DNA of 64,000 nt from Aequitasia blattaphilus. GTDB taxonomy: Bacteria; Bacillota; Clostridia; Lachnospirales; Lachnospiraceae. The translations under genes were made by a program, and so were the position numbers. The stretch spans positions 1-64,000 of the forward strand of contig NZ_JAMXOD010000017.1 in assembly GCF_024721305.1 (NCBI RefSeq), given 5' to 3'. The notes under the pieces are model-generated. The model saw nothing but the letters and a program-made list of their open reading frames with translations. It had not been told where the DNA came from and did no database searches. Below, in pieces: positions 19,894 through 27,920 of this stretch (the first letter of the stretch is position 1; each line of letters begins with the position of its first letter).

Positions 19894-20967
19894 TTGAAAG
19901 CAAAAACAATGAAAGCATTAGTGGCATACGATAAAGACAAATACGTACTTGAAATGGAGTACCCCACACCAGAATGTGGACCAGACGATATCATTATTAA
20001 AACAGAGGCATGTGGAATATGTGCTGGAGATTTAAAATGCAGTCATGGTGCGGCAATGTTCTGGGGAGATGAGGTACAGCCATCATGGGTAAAACCCCCC
20101 TTTATTCCAGGACATGAGTTTTTTGGAAGAATTGTAGAAATGGGAGAAAATGTAAAGGGCTATGAGCTGGGAGATCGCATTATTGCTGATCAGATTGTTC
20201 CATGCGGAGAGTGTCGTTTTTGTAAGGATGGTCACTATTGGATGTGCCAGCCCCATAATATTTTTGGGTTTCAAAAGGAAAATAACGGTGGAATGGCAGA
20301 ATATGTACGATTCCCTAAGACAGCAGTAATCAGTAGGGTTCCAGAGGAAATGAGTATTGATGACGCCTTACTTATTGAACCTTATGGATGCTCAAAACAT
20401 GCGGTGGATCGAGGCAGTATTACCAATGAAGATGTAGTGGTAATATCGGGAGCTGGAACCTTGGGCTTAGGAATGGTTACCTATGCAAGAATGAAAAATC
20501 CGAAGCTGTTAATTGTTTTGGATATGGTAGAAGAAAGATTGAAAAAAGCCAAAGAGTTTGGTGCAGACATGGTATTCAATCCAGGTGAAGTTGATGTGGT
20601 AAAAGAGATTGAAGATTTAACAGAAGGTTATGGCTGTGATGTCTACATTGAAGCCACGGGACATCCCTCCAGTGTGGTACAAGGGCTTGGAATGATAAGA
20701 AAGCTGGGCAGATTTGTTGAGTTCAGTGTGTTTAGCGCACCTACCAGTGTAGACTGGTCCATTATTGGAGATCGAAAGGAATTAGACATTTTAGGAGCAC
20801 ATCTGAGTCCCTATGCATATCCTTTTGTAATTGAAAACATTCAAAAGGGAAATCTAAAAACCGATGGAGTAATATCCAGTAAGTTTACAATTGAAGAGTG
20901 GGAAAAAGCTTTTGAATATGCCACTGGTAAGAATGGAGATTTTAAGGTGGCGCTAGTGTTTGAATAG
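19894..20967 (+). CDS. Zinc-dependent alcohol/polyol dehydrogenase, copy 2
   Basis: A medium-chain dehydrogenase of about 357 residues and near-copy of the 9586 product. Same zinc and nucleotide motifs (GHEFFG, CGECRFCKDGHYWMC, SGAGTLGLG); GVCASD here is GICAGD. Probable start is TTG 19894, 9 bases after AAAGGTGG; the ATG at 19909 is 24 bases from that site. In this operon it would oxidise a polyol to the ketose that the preceding kinase phosphorylates. Family assignment is firm, substrate is inference. Confidence 0.85.
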   Translation: MKAKTMKALVAYDKDKYVLEMEYPTPECGPDDIIIKTEACGICAGDLKCSHGAAMFWGDEVQPSWVKPPFIPGHEFFGRIVEMGENVKGYELGDRIIADQIVPCGECRFCKDGHYWMCQPHNIFGFQKENNGGMAEYVRFPKTAVISRVPEEMSIDDALLIEPYGCSKHAVDRGSITNEDVVVISGAGTLGLGMVTYARMKNPKLLIVLDMVEERLKKAKEFGADMVFNPGEVDVVKEIEDLTEGYGCDVYIEATGHPSSVVQGLGMIRKLGRFVEFSVFSAPTSVDWSIIGDRKELDILGAHLSPYAYPFVIENIQKGNLKTDGVISSKFTIEEWEKAFEYATGKNGDFKVALVFE

Positions 20968-21025
20968 TGTGTATGATACAATTAGCACAGATAAATGAAC
21001 GTGAAAAGCTGTGGAGGATGTAGTA

Positions 21026-22600
21026 ATGTACCGCATATTAATAGTGGATGATGAATTCTTAGTTCGGTTAGGTCTTAAGACGACAATTGACTGGGAAGCA
21101 AATGGATATGAAGTTGTTGGAGAGGCATCCAATGGAAAAGAGGCCATGGAAATGGTTCATCGGTTAAATCCGGATATCGTGCTTGTGGATATCAAAATGC
21201 CTGTTATGGACGGATTAGAGTTTATGAAAAAAGTCCGTGAAACCAATCAAGAGGTATCCTTCATTATTCTAAGTAATTATGGTGACTTTAAGTATGCAAA
21301 AGATGCAATGAAGATGGGTGTATCTCAGTATATGCTAAAGTCAGAAATTAATGGGGAAATATTACTCAAAACTCTGGAGTCCGTTTTAACAGAAAGAGAA
21401 GTAAAAGGTGTAAGACCAGATCAGTCTGAGCAGAAAAAGAAAGAATATCTTAAAGATATTTTTTCGAAAATTCATGGAAATGGTAATTACAGATTAGAAG
21501 AGCTCAAGGCTCCGAAAGAAGGGGTTTTTAAAGAAGCCCGGTATATTACGATGAAAATGTACTGCAATGAAAGTTTTTTGAATGACAAGAGTAAGGATAT
21601 GCTGCAGAACATGCTCATTTCTCTTATTGAAGACGCATTTGTTGATTCGGCAATTTTTGAAACAACGATTCAAAAAAACTTCTATGTTATGGTTGTATAC
21701 CCGGTTGAACGACAACAAGATATTGAAAACTATTGCAAAGAAAAAGGCGAGTTTATTAAAAGAAAGATAAAGCACTATTTTGATGTAGCATTAAAAGGTG
21801 GAATTAGTCTGACTGGAAAAGCAGATACACTACCGGAATTATTTAAACAGGCAGAAACCTCCAGACAGTTATGCTTTTTTGGAGAAAAGAATTTTGAAAT
21901 ATATAATTCGTCGATGGATAGCGAAATGTCTACCGATATCAGCTACAGTGTGAGTATAGCCAAAATCTCAGAATATATGGCAAATAATGATACTGCAGGC
22001 ATGAAAGAATACGTTGAAGCAGTGGTCCAGGAGTTGATTCAGGCAAGAGCCTACTTTCAAATGCGCCATGTGTTTATTGACTTTTTATCAATTGCAAAAA
22101 GCTATATCAAGCAATTGAAAGATGAAGATATGGCTACGGCACTGAAAAAGCTGGATTATGACAATTGGTATTGTTTAGATTCAGCAAGAGAGGTTTTGGA
22201 CTATATCGTTGCTATTTATACGAATATAGTAGATGCAAAGAACAAATCCAGACCTGGGTACAATGCCAGCGTTCAAAAGACGATTTTATATATTGAAAAA
22301 AATTATAAGGATAATATCACGTTGGAGGATATGGCTGATTATGTAGGGATAAGTAAGAACTATCTGTCTATGCTCTTTAAACAGGAAACCGGGCAAAATC
22401 TGGTGACTTATTTAAATCAGATACGTATAGAGAAAGGAAAAAAACTTTTACAAACGACGAATTATAGGATTTATGAAGTGGCCGAGCAGGTAGGATTTGG
22501 AAGTCCTTATTATTTCAGCAAAATGTTTAAAGAAATTACAGGAATGCAGTGCAAAGAATATAGAGACGCCTTTCTAGATATCAGTAATCAAGGAGAATAA
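21026..22600 (+). CDS. YesN-type response regulator, AraC output
   Basis: A 525-residue regulator. The receiver domain occupies residues 1-120 with phospho-acceptor Asp55 (IVLVDIKMP) and acidic DDE at 8-10. A linker of about 290 residues follows, then two AraC helix-turn-helix units at the C-terminus (LEDMADYVGISKNYLSMLF, and VAEQVGFGSPYYFSKMFK). ATG 21026 is preceded by GGAGG at 21013-21017. No kinase is adjacent; the YesM kinase at 10785 lies upstream of the same operon and is the natural partner. It probably activates the second ABC operon. Confidence 0.87.
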   Translation: MYRILIVDDEFLVRLGLKTTIDWEANGYEVVGEASNGKEAMEMVHRLNPDIVLVDIKMPVMDGLEFMKKVRETNQEVSFIILSNYGDFKYAKDAMKMGVSQYMLKSEINGEILLKTLESVLTEREVKGVRPDQSEQKKKEYLKDIFSKIHGNGNYRLEELKAPKEGVFKEARYITMKMYCNESFLNDKSKDMLQNMLISLIEDAFVDSAIFETTIQKNFYVMVVYPVERQQDIENYCKEKGEFIKRKIKHYFDVALKGGISLTGKADTLPELFKQAETSRQLCFFGEKNFEIYNSSMDSEMSTDISYSVSIAKISEYMANNDTAGMKEYVEAVVQELIQARAYFQMRHVFIDFLSIAKSYIKQLKDEDMATALKKLDYDNWYCLDSAREVLDYIVAIYTNIVDAKNKSRPGYNASVQKTILYIEKNYKDNITLEDMADYVGISKNYLSMLFKQETGQNLVTYLNQIRIEKGKKLLQTTNYRIYEVAEQVGFGSPYYFSKMFKEITGMQCKEYRDAFLDISNQGE

Positions 22601-22601
22601 A

Positions 22602-23468
22602 GTGAAGGAATATTCGTTAGGTCTTTATGAGAAAGCAATGCCGAAGGAGTTATCCTGGAAGGAAAAATTAGAGGCTGCAAAAGAGGCAGGATATGACTAT
22701 GTGGAAATTAGTATTGACGAAACGGAGGAAAAGATTAATCGTATCTATATGTCGAAAGAAGAACGGTTGAATATGCTGCAAAGTATGTTTGAGACAGGCA
22801 TACATGTAAGGTCTATGTGTGTAAGTGCTCTGACAAAATATTCTCTGGGAAATGAGGATGAGAATATGTGCAGCCGGGGCATGGAGATTATTGAAAAATC
22901 AATTGAACTGGCAGATGATCTTGGAATCCGATTAATTATGATACCGGGCTATGATGTATATTATGACAAATCCACACCGGAAACCCAAAGAAGGTTTGGG
23001 AAAAATTTGGAAAAAGTTGTAATGATGGCGGCTTCCTACGGTGTGTTGATAGAATTGGAAACAATGGAAAATAATTTTATGAACACAGTATGGAAGGCGA
23101 TGTATTATGTTAAGAAAATAGAATCGGTATATTTAGGTGTATATCCGGATTCTGGAAATATAAAAAATGCAGCGGTGGCTCTTGGAGGAGACGAGGAAGA
23201 GGATATCCGATCTGGGAAGGGGCATATCAGCTCTCTTCACCTAAAGGAAACAATGCCGGGACTTTTTCGGGAGGTTCCATATGGTACAGGCCATGTGGAT
23301 TTTGAGAAAGTAATACGTGCAGCCTGGGACGTAGGGGTTCGGCGATACGTAACAGAGTTTTGGTATATTGGAGATAATAAGTGGAGAGATGACTTGAAAG
23401 CGGCAAATACCAAAATGCGGGAAATTTTAAATAGAATTCAAAGAGAACATGAGGAAGTAGTATGTTAG
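22602..23468 (+). CDS. ulaE: UlaE-type L-xylulose-5-phosphate 3-epimerase (candidate)
   Basis: A 288-residue TIM-barrel epimerase of the UlaE/SgbU family, which interconverts L-xylulose-5-phosphate and L-ribulose-5-phosphate. Likely metal ligands are visible in order: Glu in [11 protein letters not shown], Asp in GVYPDSGNI, His in SSLHLKE, and Glu in YVTEFWYIG. It starts with GTG 1 base after the regulator stop, with CAAGGAGAA overlapping that gene, and overlaps the next gene by 7 bases. Family is clear; the exact phosphosugar is inferred from the following AraD-type gene. Confidence 0.82.
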   Translation: MKEYSLGLYEKAMPKELSWKEKLEAAKEAGYDYVEISIDETEEKINRIYMSKEERLNMLQSMFETGIHVRSMCVSALTKYSLGNEDENMCSRGMEIIEKSIELADDLGIRLIMIPGYDVYYDKSTPETQRRFGKNLEKVVMMAASYGVLIELETMENNFMNTVWKAMYYVKKIESVYLGVYPDSGNIKNAAVALGGDEEEDIRSGKGHISSLHLKETMPGLFREVPYGTGHVDFEKVIRAAWDVGVRRYVTEFWYIGDNKWRDDLKAANTKMREILNRIQREHEEVVC

Positions 23469-24163
23469 AAAAGCTAAAGAAAGAAGTGTATGAAGCAAAT
23501 ATGCTTTTGCCAGACTATAAGTTAATTACTTTTACATGGGGAAACGTTAGCGGTATTGACAGAGAAAAGAATTTGGTAGTGATAAAACCCAGTGGGATTG
23601 AGTACCATAATTTAAAACCAGAGGATATGGTTGTTTTAGATTTGGAAGGCAATCACGTGGAAGGGGAATATAATCCATCTTCAGACACAGCAACGCATCT
23701 AGAGTTGTATAGGCGATCACCTCAGATTAATGGAATTGTCCATACCCATTCACCATGGGCAACAAGTTGGGCTCAGGCCGGAAGGGAAATTCCTTGTTAT
23801 GGCACAACCCATGCAGACTATATCTATGGTTCCATCCCTTGTGTACGAAATCTCACACAGGAAGAAGTGGATGAAGGATATGAGAAGAATACTGGGAAGC
23901 TGATTGTAGATAGCTTTGACAGACAGGAATTGGACTATGAAGCAGTACCGGCGGTCTTGTGTAAAAATCATGGAGTTTTTACTTGGGGAAAATCTTCTCA
24001 TGAAGCGGTTCATAATGCAGTTGTTGTGGAAGAGGTGGCAAAGATGGCAGCCCGAAGCGAAATGATTAATCAAAGGATACAGCCTGCACCTCAATATTTA
24101 CTGGACAAACATTATTATAGAAAGCATGGTGCGAATGCTTATTATGGCCAAGGCGGTAAGTGA
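23462..24163 (+). CDS. araD: L-ribulose-5-phosphate 4-epimerase
   Basis: A 233-residue class II aldolase/epimerase that converts L-ribulose-5-phosphate to D-xylulose-5-phosphate, feeding the pentose phosphate route. Zinc ligands His94 and His96 (VHTHSPWA) and His170 (CKNHGVF) fall at essentially the E. coli AraD positions; KPSGI and SSDTATH form the phosphate-binding and catalytic region. It overlaps the 3-epimerase and ends the operon before a strong terminator. SgbE/UlaF homologues do the same reaction, so the araD symbol is by function, not a proven orthology. Confidence 0.9.
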   Translation: MLEKLKKEVYEANMLLPDYKLITFTWGNVSGIDREKNLVVIKPSGIEYHNLKPEDMVVLDLEGNHVEGEYNPSSDTATHLELYRRSPQINGIVHTHSPWATSWAQAGREIPCYGTTHADYIYGSIPCVRNLTQEEVDEGYEKNTGKLIVDSFDRQELDYEAVPAVLCKNHGVFTWGKSSHEAVHNAVVVEEVAKMAARSEMINQRIQPAPQYLLDKHYYRKHGANAYYGQGGK

Positions 24164-24180
24164 TTACACAATACTGGAAC

Positions 24181-24207
24181 AAAAGAGAAGCGAAAGCTTC
24201 TCTTTTT
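24181..24207 (+). terminator. Strong terminator of the second ABC operon
   Basis: AAAAGAGAAGC and GCTTCTCTTTT pair perfectly over 11 bp with a GAAA tetraloop and a terminal T-run. It lies 17 bp after the AraD-type stop. Confidence 0.9.
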
Positions 24208-24250
24208 GTGTTATGATATATAAAATGCAATAAGGAGAGTATAGAGAAAT

Positions 24251-24562
24251 ATGAATAGAGAAGAAACTGATTTCGAAGTGAGCTTGGAGGAGCGTCTATT
24301 GAAAGAGATAATTGATTTGGCAAAACAATTTGCGTTACATAAAGTGATTTTGTTTGGCTCAAGGGCAAGAGGAGATTGTTATCCAACAAGTGATATTGAT
24401 CTGGCAGTTTCAGGAGGCAATATTGTAGGTTTTACGCTAGCGGTTAACGAGCAAACAGCAACGCTATTAGAGTTTGATGTTGTATCACTGGATGGAAGTA
24501 TAGAGAGGGAGTTGGAGAAGGAAATTCAAAGAGAGGGGAAGATGATTTATGAAAAAATATGA
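24251..24562 (+). CDS. mntA: MNT-type nucleotidyltransferase antitoxin
   Basis: A 103-residue minimal nucleotidyltransferase. GSRARGDCYPTSDIDLAV contains the GSx10DxD active-site pattern of MntA-type proteins, which inactivate a partner HEPN toxin by transferring AMP to it. AAGGAGAG lies 12 bases upstream of the ATG. It overlaps the HEPN gene by 14 bp, so the two are made together. Established for the family; not tested here. Confidence 0.82.
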   Translation: MNREETDFEVSLEERLLKEIIDLAKQFALHKVILFGSRARGDCYPTSDIDLAVSGGNIVGFTLAVNEQTATLLEFDVVSLDGSIERELEKEIQREGKMIYEKI

Positions 24563-24941
24563 TAACTTTATTTCGGCTTTAATCAATTTAAAAGATATAT
24601 ACGATTATGAGGAACCATACAACACCGTCGTTTTAACCGGGCTTGTAGGTTTATATGAAATTTGCTTTGAACAGTCATGGAAGGCAATGAAAGAGATATT
24701 GTCTTTTAATGGTTTTGAAGAGAGCCAGACAGGCTCGCCTAGACAAATTTTGAAGCTGGCGTATAGCGTTGGAATGATTAAAGACCAAGAGAAGTGGTTG
24801 GCGGCGTTAGTGTCTAGAAACAACGTTTCTCATGCATATAATAAGTTGATTGCACAAGATATTATCAAAGCCACAAAGGATGTGTACTATAGTATGTTTA
24901 TTGAGTTAAAAGAAGAGCTGGCTCAAAAATGGGTTGAATAA
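24549..24941 (+). CDS. hepT: HEPN toxin (HI0074-like nucleotidyltransferase partner)
   Basis: A 130-residue all-helical protein of the HI0074/HepT group. Arg90 to His95 (RNNVSH) followed by Tyr97 gives the RX4HxY pattern that marks active HEPN RNases. It lies between two metabolic operons and is preceded by the terminator at 24181, so the pair has its own transcription. The combination fits a toxin-antitoxin or defence unit. Many HI0074-type pairs are poorly studied, so an RNase role is inferred from the motif. Confidence 0.8.
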   Translation: MKKYDNFISALINLKDIYDYEEPYNTVVLTGLVGLYEICFEQSWKAMKEILSFNGFEESQTGSPRQILKLAYSVGMIKDQEKWLAALVSRNNVSHAYNKLIAQDIIKATKDVYYSMFIELKEELAQKWVE

Positions 24942-24952
24942 TATTTATCTGA

Positions 24953-25012
24953 AAAAAGTGGAAATATATCGTAGGATAGTGGAAGTAAGGTCTGGATTCA
25001 TTGTGGTATATT
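24953..25012 (+). promoter_or_regulatory. Extended -10 promoter with upstream AAAAAGTG box
   Basis: TGGTATATT (25004-25012) is an extended -10 element; no proper -35 is seen 17 bp upstream. AAAAAGTGGAAATATA starts at 24953, 46 bp before the -10. A similar box stands before the 27921 gene at a similar distance, which suggests activation by a shared regulator. Confidence 0.4.
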
Positions 25013-25047
25013 CACCTCATAGAAAAGTATAGCGGAGGTTGAATAAA

Positions 25048-26415
25048 ATGAAGAAAAAAGCAATGGACGAAAAAATTGTTGTAAGACCAATTGTAGGATG
25101 CCTGACCCATTCCCACTTCTGGGAAGGACCTTGTCGCGCAGGACGTGCAGAGAACATGACCGTAGAAGCAGAAACAAAAGAGGCAGATGAGAAATTTGCA
25201 GAGGCAAAGGAGATATTAAAAGGTGTAATCGATGAAGTAGAACTTCTTAATCCAATTGATGCAAGATATGATGAAAAATTTGTAGTGGGCGAAGATGTGT
25301 TTGCACAAATTGAAGAGGACATGGATAAGGTAGACTTCTTTCTATGCATGAACTGGAGAATACCAAAGCTGGAACGGTACAAAAAACCAATCGTCATTAT
25401 GCAAAATGGAAATGAAGGAATCGACTTTGCTGCATACTGCCGTAACATTGGTGTCGAAGCATATGTTGCAATGGATATGCAGGACTTAAATGAAATTGCA
25501 CACATTCTCTGGGTGCGAAAAGCAGTGGCAAATACAAGGGCGTTAGTTTTAACAGCAGGCGGACAGCCAACATTTGGAATCCAAAGTCTGATAAGAGACC
25601 CGGAAGTACTACGTCAAAAATATGGATTCGAGGTAATTAAACTTCCTTTCCATGACATCTTCAAATACATGGATGAAATCACAGACGAAGAAGCAAAACC
25701 AATTGCAGATCAGTTGATTAATGGTTCCAATGATACAAAGGTAAACACCGAGTGGTTTATCAACGATATCAAATATTACCTGGCTGCAAAAAAGATGATG
25801 GATGTTTATCAGTGTAATGCTTTCTCTACTGCATGCCATGAGCTGTGTACCTCTGAGATTCCACAGAATAGAAAGTTCACTCCCTGTGTATGTCATTCCA
25901 TTATGAAGGATGAAGGAATTCCAAGTGGGTGTGAAGAAGATTTGAATGCCATGATGGCAATGATGATTATGCAGTATGGTGCACATCGTCCAGCCTTTAT
26001 GGGAAATCCCAATCATGAAACAGATGAATTGTTACGTATTCATCATGCAGTACCAGCTCTTTGCATGAATGGATTTGGAACCAAAAAGCTTCAATATAAA
26101 TTGTGGGCATTTACTGGACAAGGCTTTGGCGGAAAGCTTCAAGTTGATTTTACAGAAAATGATGAAGACTATGTAACTTTGGGAAGATTCAATCCGGCAG
26201 GGGATACCATCTGTATTAAAAAAGGGGAAGTATTAAGATCGGAGTATGACGAAGTATATTGCAGTCCTTATTACTACATTCAAATGGATGATGTAAGAAC
26301 GTATATGCATAATCTGGCGGGATTTGGACATCATCAAGTTTTGATATTTGGTGACTATATCGATATGATTAAAAAAGTAGGAAAAGTAATGGGATTTGAA
26401 GTATTGGAGGGATAG
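25048..26415 (+). CDS. L-fucose/L-arabinose isomerase-like protein
   Basis: A 455-residue protein with the layout of the FucI/AraA isomerase superfamily: an N-terminal flavodoxin-like half (VDFFLCMNWRIPKLERYKKP) and a C-terminal half with conserved Glu/Asp/His-rich segments (ACHELCTSE, PSGCEEDLNAMMAMM, FMGNPNH). Many members are not true FucI or AraA and have unknown sugars. ATG 25048 has GGAGG 9 bases upstream; a TTG at 25039 lies on the site itself. It is grouped with a cysteine-desulfurase-like gene. Isomerase activity is inferred from the fold; the substrate is unknown. Confidence 0.65.
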   Translation: MKKKAMDEKIVVRPIVGCLTHSHFWEGPCRAGRAENMTVEAETKEADEKFAEAKEILKGVIDEVELLNPIDARYDEKFVVGEDVFAQIEEDMDKVDFFLCMNWRIPKLERYKKPIVIMQNGNEGIDFAAYCRNIGVEAYVAMDMQDLNEIAHILWVRKAVANTRALVLTAGGQPTFGIQSLIRDPEVLRQKYGFEVIKLPFHDIFKYMDEITDEEAKPIADQLINGSNDTKVNTEWFINDIKYYLAAKKMMDVYQCNAFSTACHELCTSEIPQNRKFTPCVCHSIMKDEGIPSGCEEDLNAMMAMMIMQYGAHRPAFMGNPNHETDELLRIHHAVPALCMNGFGTKKLQYKLWAFTGQGFGGKLQVDFTENDEDYVTLGRFNPAGDTICIKKGEVLRSEYDEVYCSPYYYIQMDDVRTYMHNLAGFGHHQVLIFGDYIDMIKKVGKVMGFEVLEG

Positions 26416-26416
26416 A

Positions 26417-27547
26417 ATGATTTATTTAAATCAGGCTGCAACTTCTTATCCAAAACCACAGCGTGTGCAAATAGCACACGCTGCCTCACTATCTGCTCCT
26501 CCTGTGGGGCAGTACAGAAGCAGTCTTACAGCGGAAAAAGACATTTTTGATACGTGTAGAGAAAATTTAGGGAAGCTTTTTGGAATCGAAAAAGACAGCC
26601 GCATTTTCTTTGCTTCGGGAGCCACAGAAGCTTCGAATGTCTTGATTCATGGAATGGATTTCCTGCAAAAGCATGTGGTAACAACGGCAACGGAGCACAA
26701 TAGCATTTTGCGTCCTCTTTTGAATCGGAAGGAAGGCAAAAAGTATACGACAATAGTGGGATGTGATGGAAAAGGCCGGGTAGATCCAAAGGAAATTGAG
26801 AAAGGAATCAAAGAAGATACGAAAGCAGTGTTTCTAAATCACTGTTCCAATGTTACAGGGATGATACAGGACGTGGAAGCAATCAGTCGGATTGCCCATG
26901 AAAAAGGAGTCCTTCTGATTCTTGATGCATCGCAAAGCGCAGGCTGTATCCCGATTAATGTGGATGAGTGGGGAGTTGATGGACTTATCTTTACCGGACA
27001 CAAAAGCTTGTTTGGAAGTCAGGGAATGGGAGGTTATTATCTCCGGGAGGAGATTGCATTAAAGCCTCTTCTCTATGGAGGCACAGGACTGGACAGCAGC
27101 CGGATTATCTATTATGAGCCTCCCTATGAATACGAGGTGGGTACGCAGAATACTCCGGGAATCATTGCATTAAATGAAGGGGTTTCCTATGTGTTGGAGC
27201 GTGGAATTGAAAATATTAAAATCAAAGAGCAGGGGCTGCTTAGGGAGATTTACGAAAGACTCGCTATCATAGAAGAAATCACCTTGTATGGAAGCCATCA
27301 GACAAACAAAGGTCCTGTACTGAGTTTTAATATCAATGGACTAAACCCATCGGATGTTGCTTATATTCTTCAAAATGGATACAATATTGTAATCCGGGCA
27401 GGTTTACACTGTGCACCTTTAATTCATCAATACATTGGAAGTGAAGCAAAGGGTACTTGTCGAGTGAGCATTTCAGATCTCACAACGGAGGATGATGTGG
27501 AAGCTTTTTTAAGCGCAATAAAAGATATTGTAAGGAGCATGGGGTGA
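26417..27547 (+). CDS. Cysteine desulfurase-like class V aminotransferase
   Basis: A 376-residue PLP enzyme. ASGATEASN binds PLP phosphate, TATEHNSILRP and LDASQSAGC are conserved, Lys196 in TGHKSLFG is the PLP lysine, and Cys332 in GLHCAPLIH is at the position of the persulfide cysteine. It therefore can be expected to release sulfur from cysteine. Start at ATG 26417 with TTGGAGGGAT upstream; it directly follows the isomerase-like gene. A sulfur enzyme in a sugar locus is odd. It could serve Fe-S assembly or a thio-modification linked to the neighbours. Confidence 0.8.
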   Translation: MIYLNQAATSYPKPQRVQIAHAASLSAPPVGQYRSSLTAEKDIFDTCRENLGKLFGIEKDSRIFFASGATEASNVLIHGMDFLQKHVVTTATEHNSILRPLLNRKEGKKYTTIVGCDGKGRVDPKEIEKGIKEDTKAVFLNHCSNVTGMIQDVEAISRIAHEKGVLLILDASQSAGCIPINVDEWGVDGLIFTGHKSLFGSQGMGGYYLREEIALKPLLYGGTGLDSSRIIYYEPPYEYEVGTQNTPGIIALNEGVSYVLERGIENIKIKEQGLLREIYERLAIIEEITLYGSHQTNKGPVLSFNINGLNPSDVAYILQNGYNIVIRAGLHCAPLIHQYIGSEAKGTCRVSISDLTTEDDVEAFLSAIKDIVRSMG

Positions 27548-27550
27548 CGT

Positions 27551-27832
27551 ATGAAAGTAATTGGAAAAACAGAATCAAAAGAACGGTGTACGGAAGCAGG
27601 ATGGTATGCGTATGATATTTTGCTGGATGAAGACATAGACGAAGAATTTATCAAGAACCTGAAAAGGTTCGGTTCACTGCTTTATATGCCAATGCTTAAG
27701 AAACCTTTCTTTAAGGTTGAGTCTTCTAACTATTTACTAAAGGGGATGAAGGGGGAACCTTTCTTTCGGCTGGCCATCCATAAAGACTACGAGGAGTTGG
27801 TGGAGAATATTGTCCAAGATATTAATGGTTAA
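27551..27832 (+). CDS. Small conserved-looking protein beside desulfurase
   Basis: A 93-residue acidic/basic mixed protein that I do not recognise. It is not secreted and has one Cys (Cys14, ESKERCTEAGW). Predicted alpha/beta, with MLKKPFFKVESSNYLLKGM in the middle. It starts 3 bases after the desulfurase stop and is surely co-transcribed. A sulfur-acceptor or accessory role to the desulfurase is possible but unsupported beyond position. Confidence 0.6.
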   Translation: MKVIGKTESKERCTEAGWYAYDILLDEDIDEEFIKNLKRFGSLLYMPMLKKPFFKVESSNYLLKGMKGEPFFRLAIHKDYEELVENIVQDING

Positions 27833-27891
27833 AAAGTGACAAAAACTTGGAAGAATCTTACATGTAGTTTTGGGAGAAGAGTTGGTATGAT
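27831..27891 (+). promoter_or_regulatory. Extended -10 promoter with upstream AAAAAGTG box
   Basis: TGGTATGAT (27883-27891) is an extended -10 without a good -35. AAAAAGTG at 27831-27838 lies 48 bp before the -10, overlapping the stop of the upstream gene. Same design as at 24953-25012, so both may be switched on by the YesN-type regulator encoded at 29296. Confidence 0.4.
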
Positions 27892-27920
27892 GGAAAAAAC
27901 CACAAAGGGAGGAACGAGAT

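Noticed and set aside
25048-26415. Calling this gene L-arabinose isomerase (araA) or L-fucose isomerase (fucI)
   Set aside because: Overall layout fits the superfamily, but length and motifs do not allow a choice, and many members have other or unknown functions.
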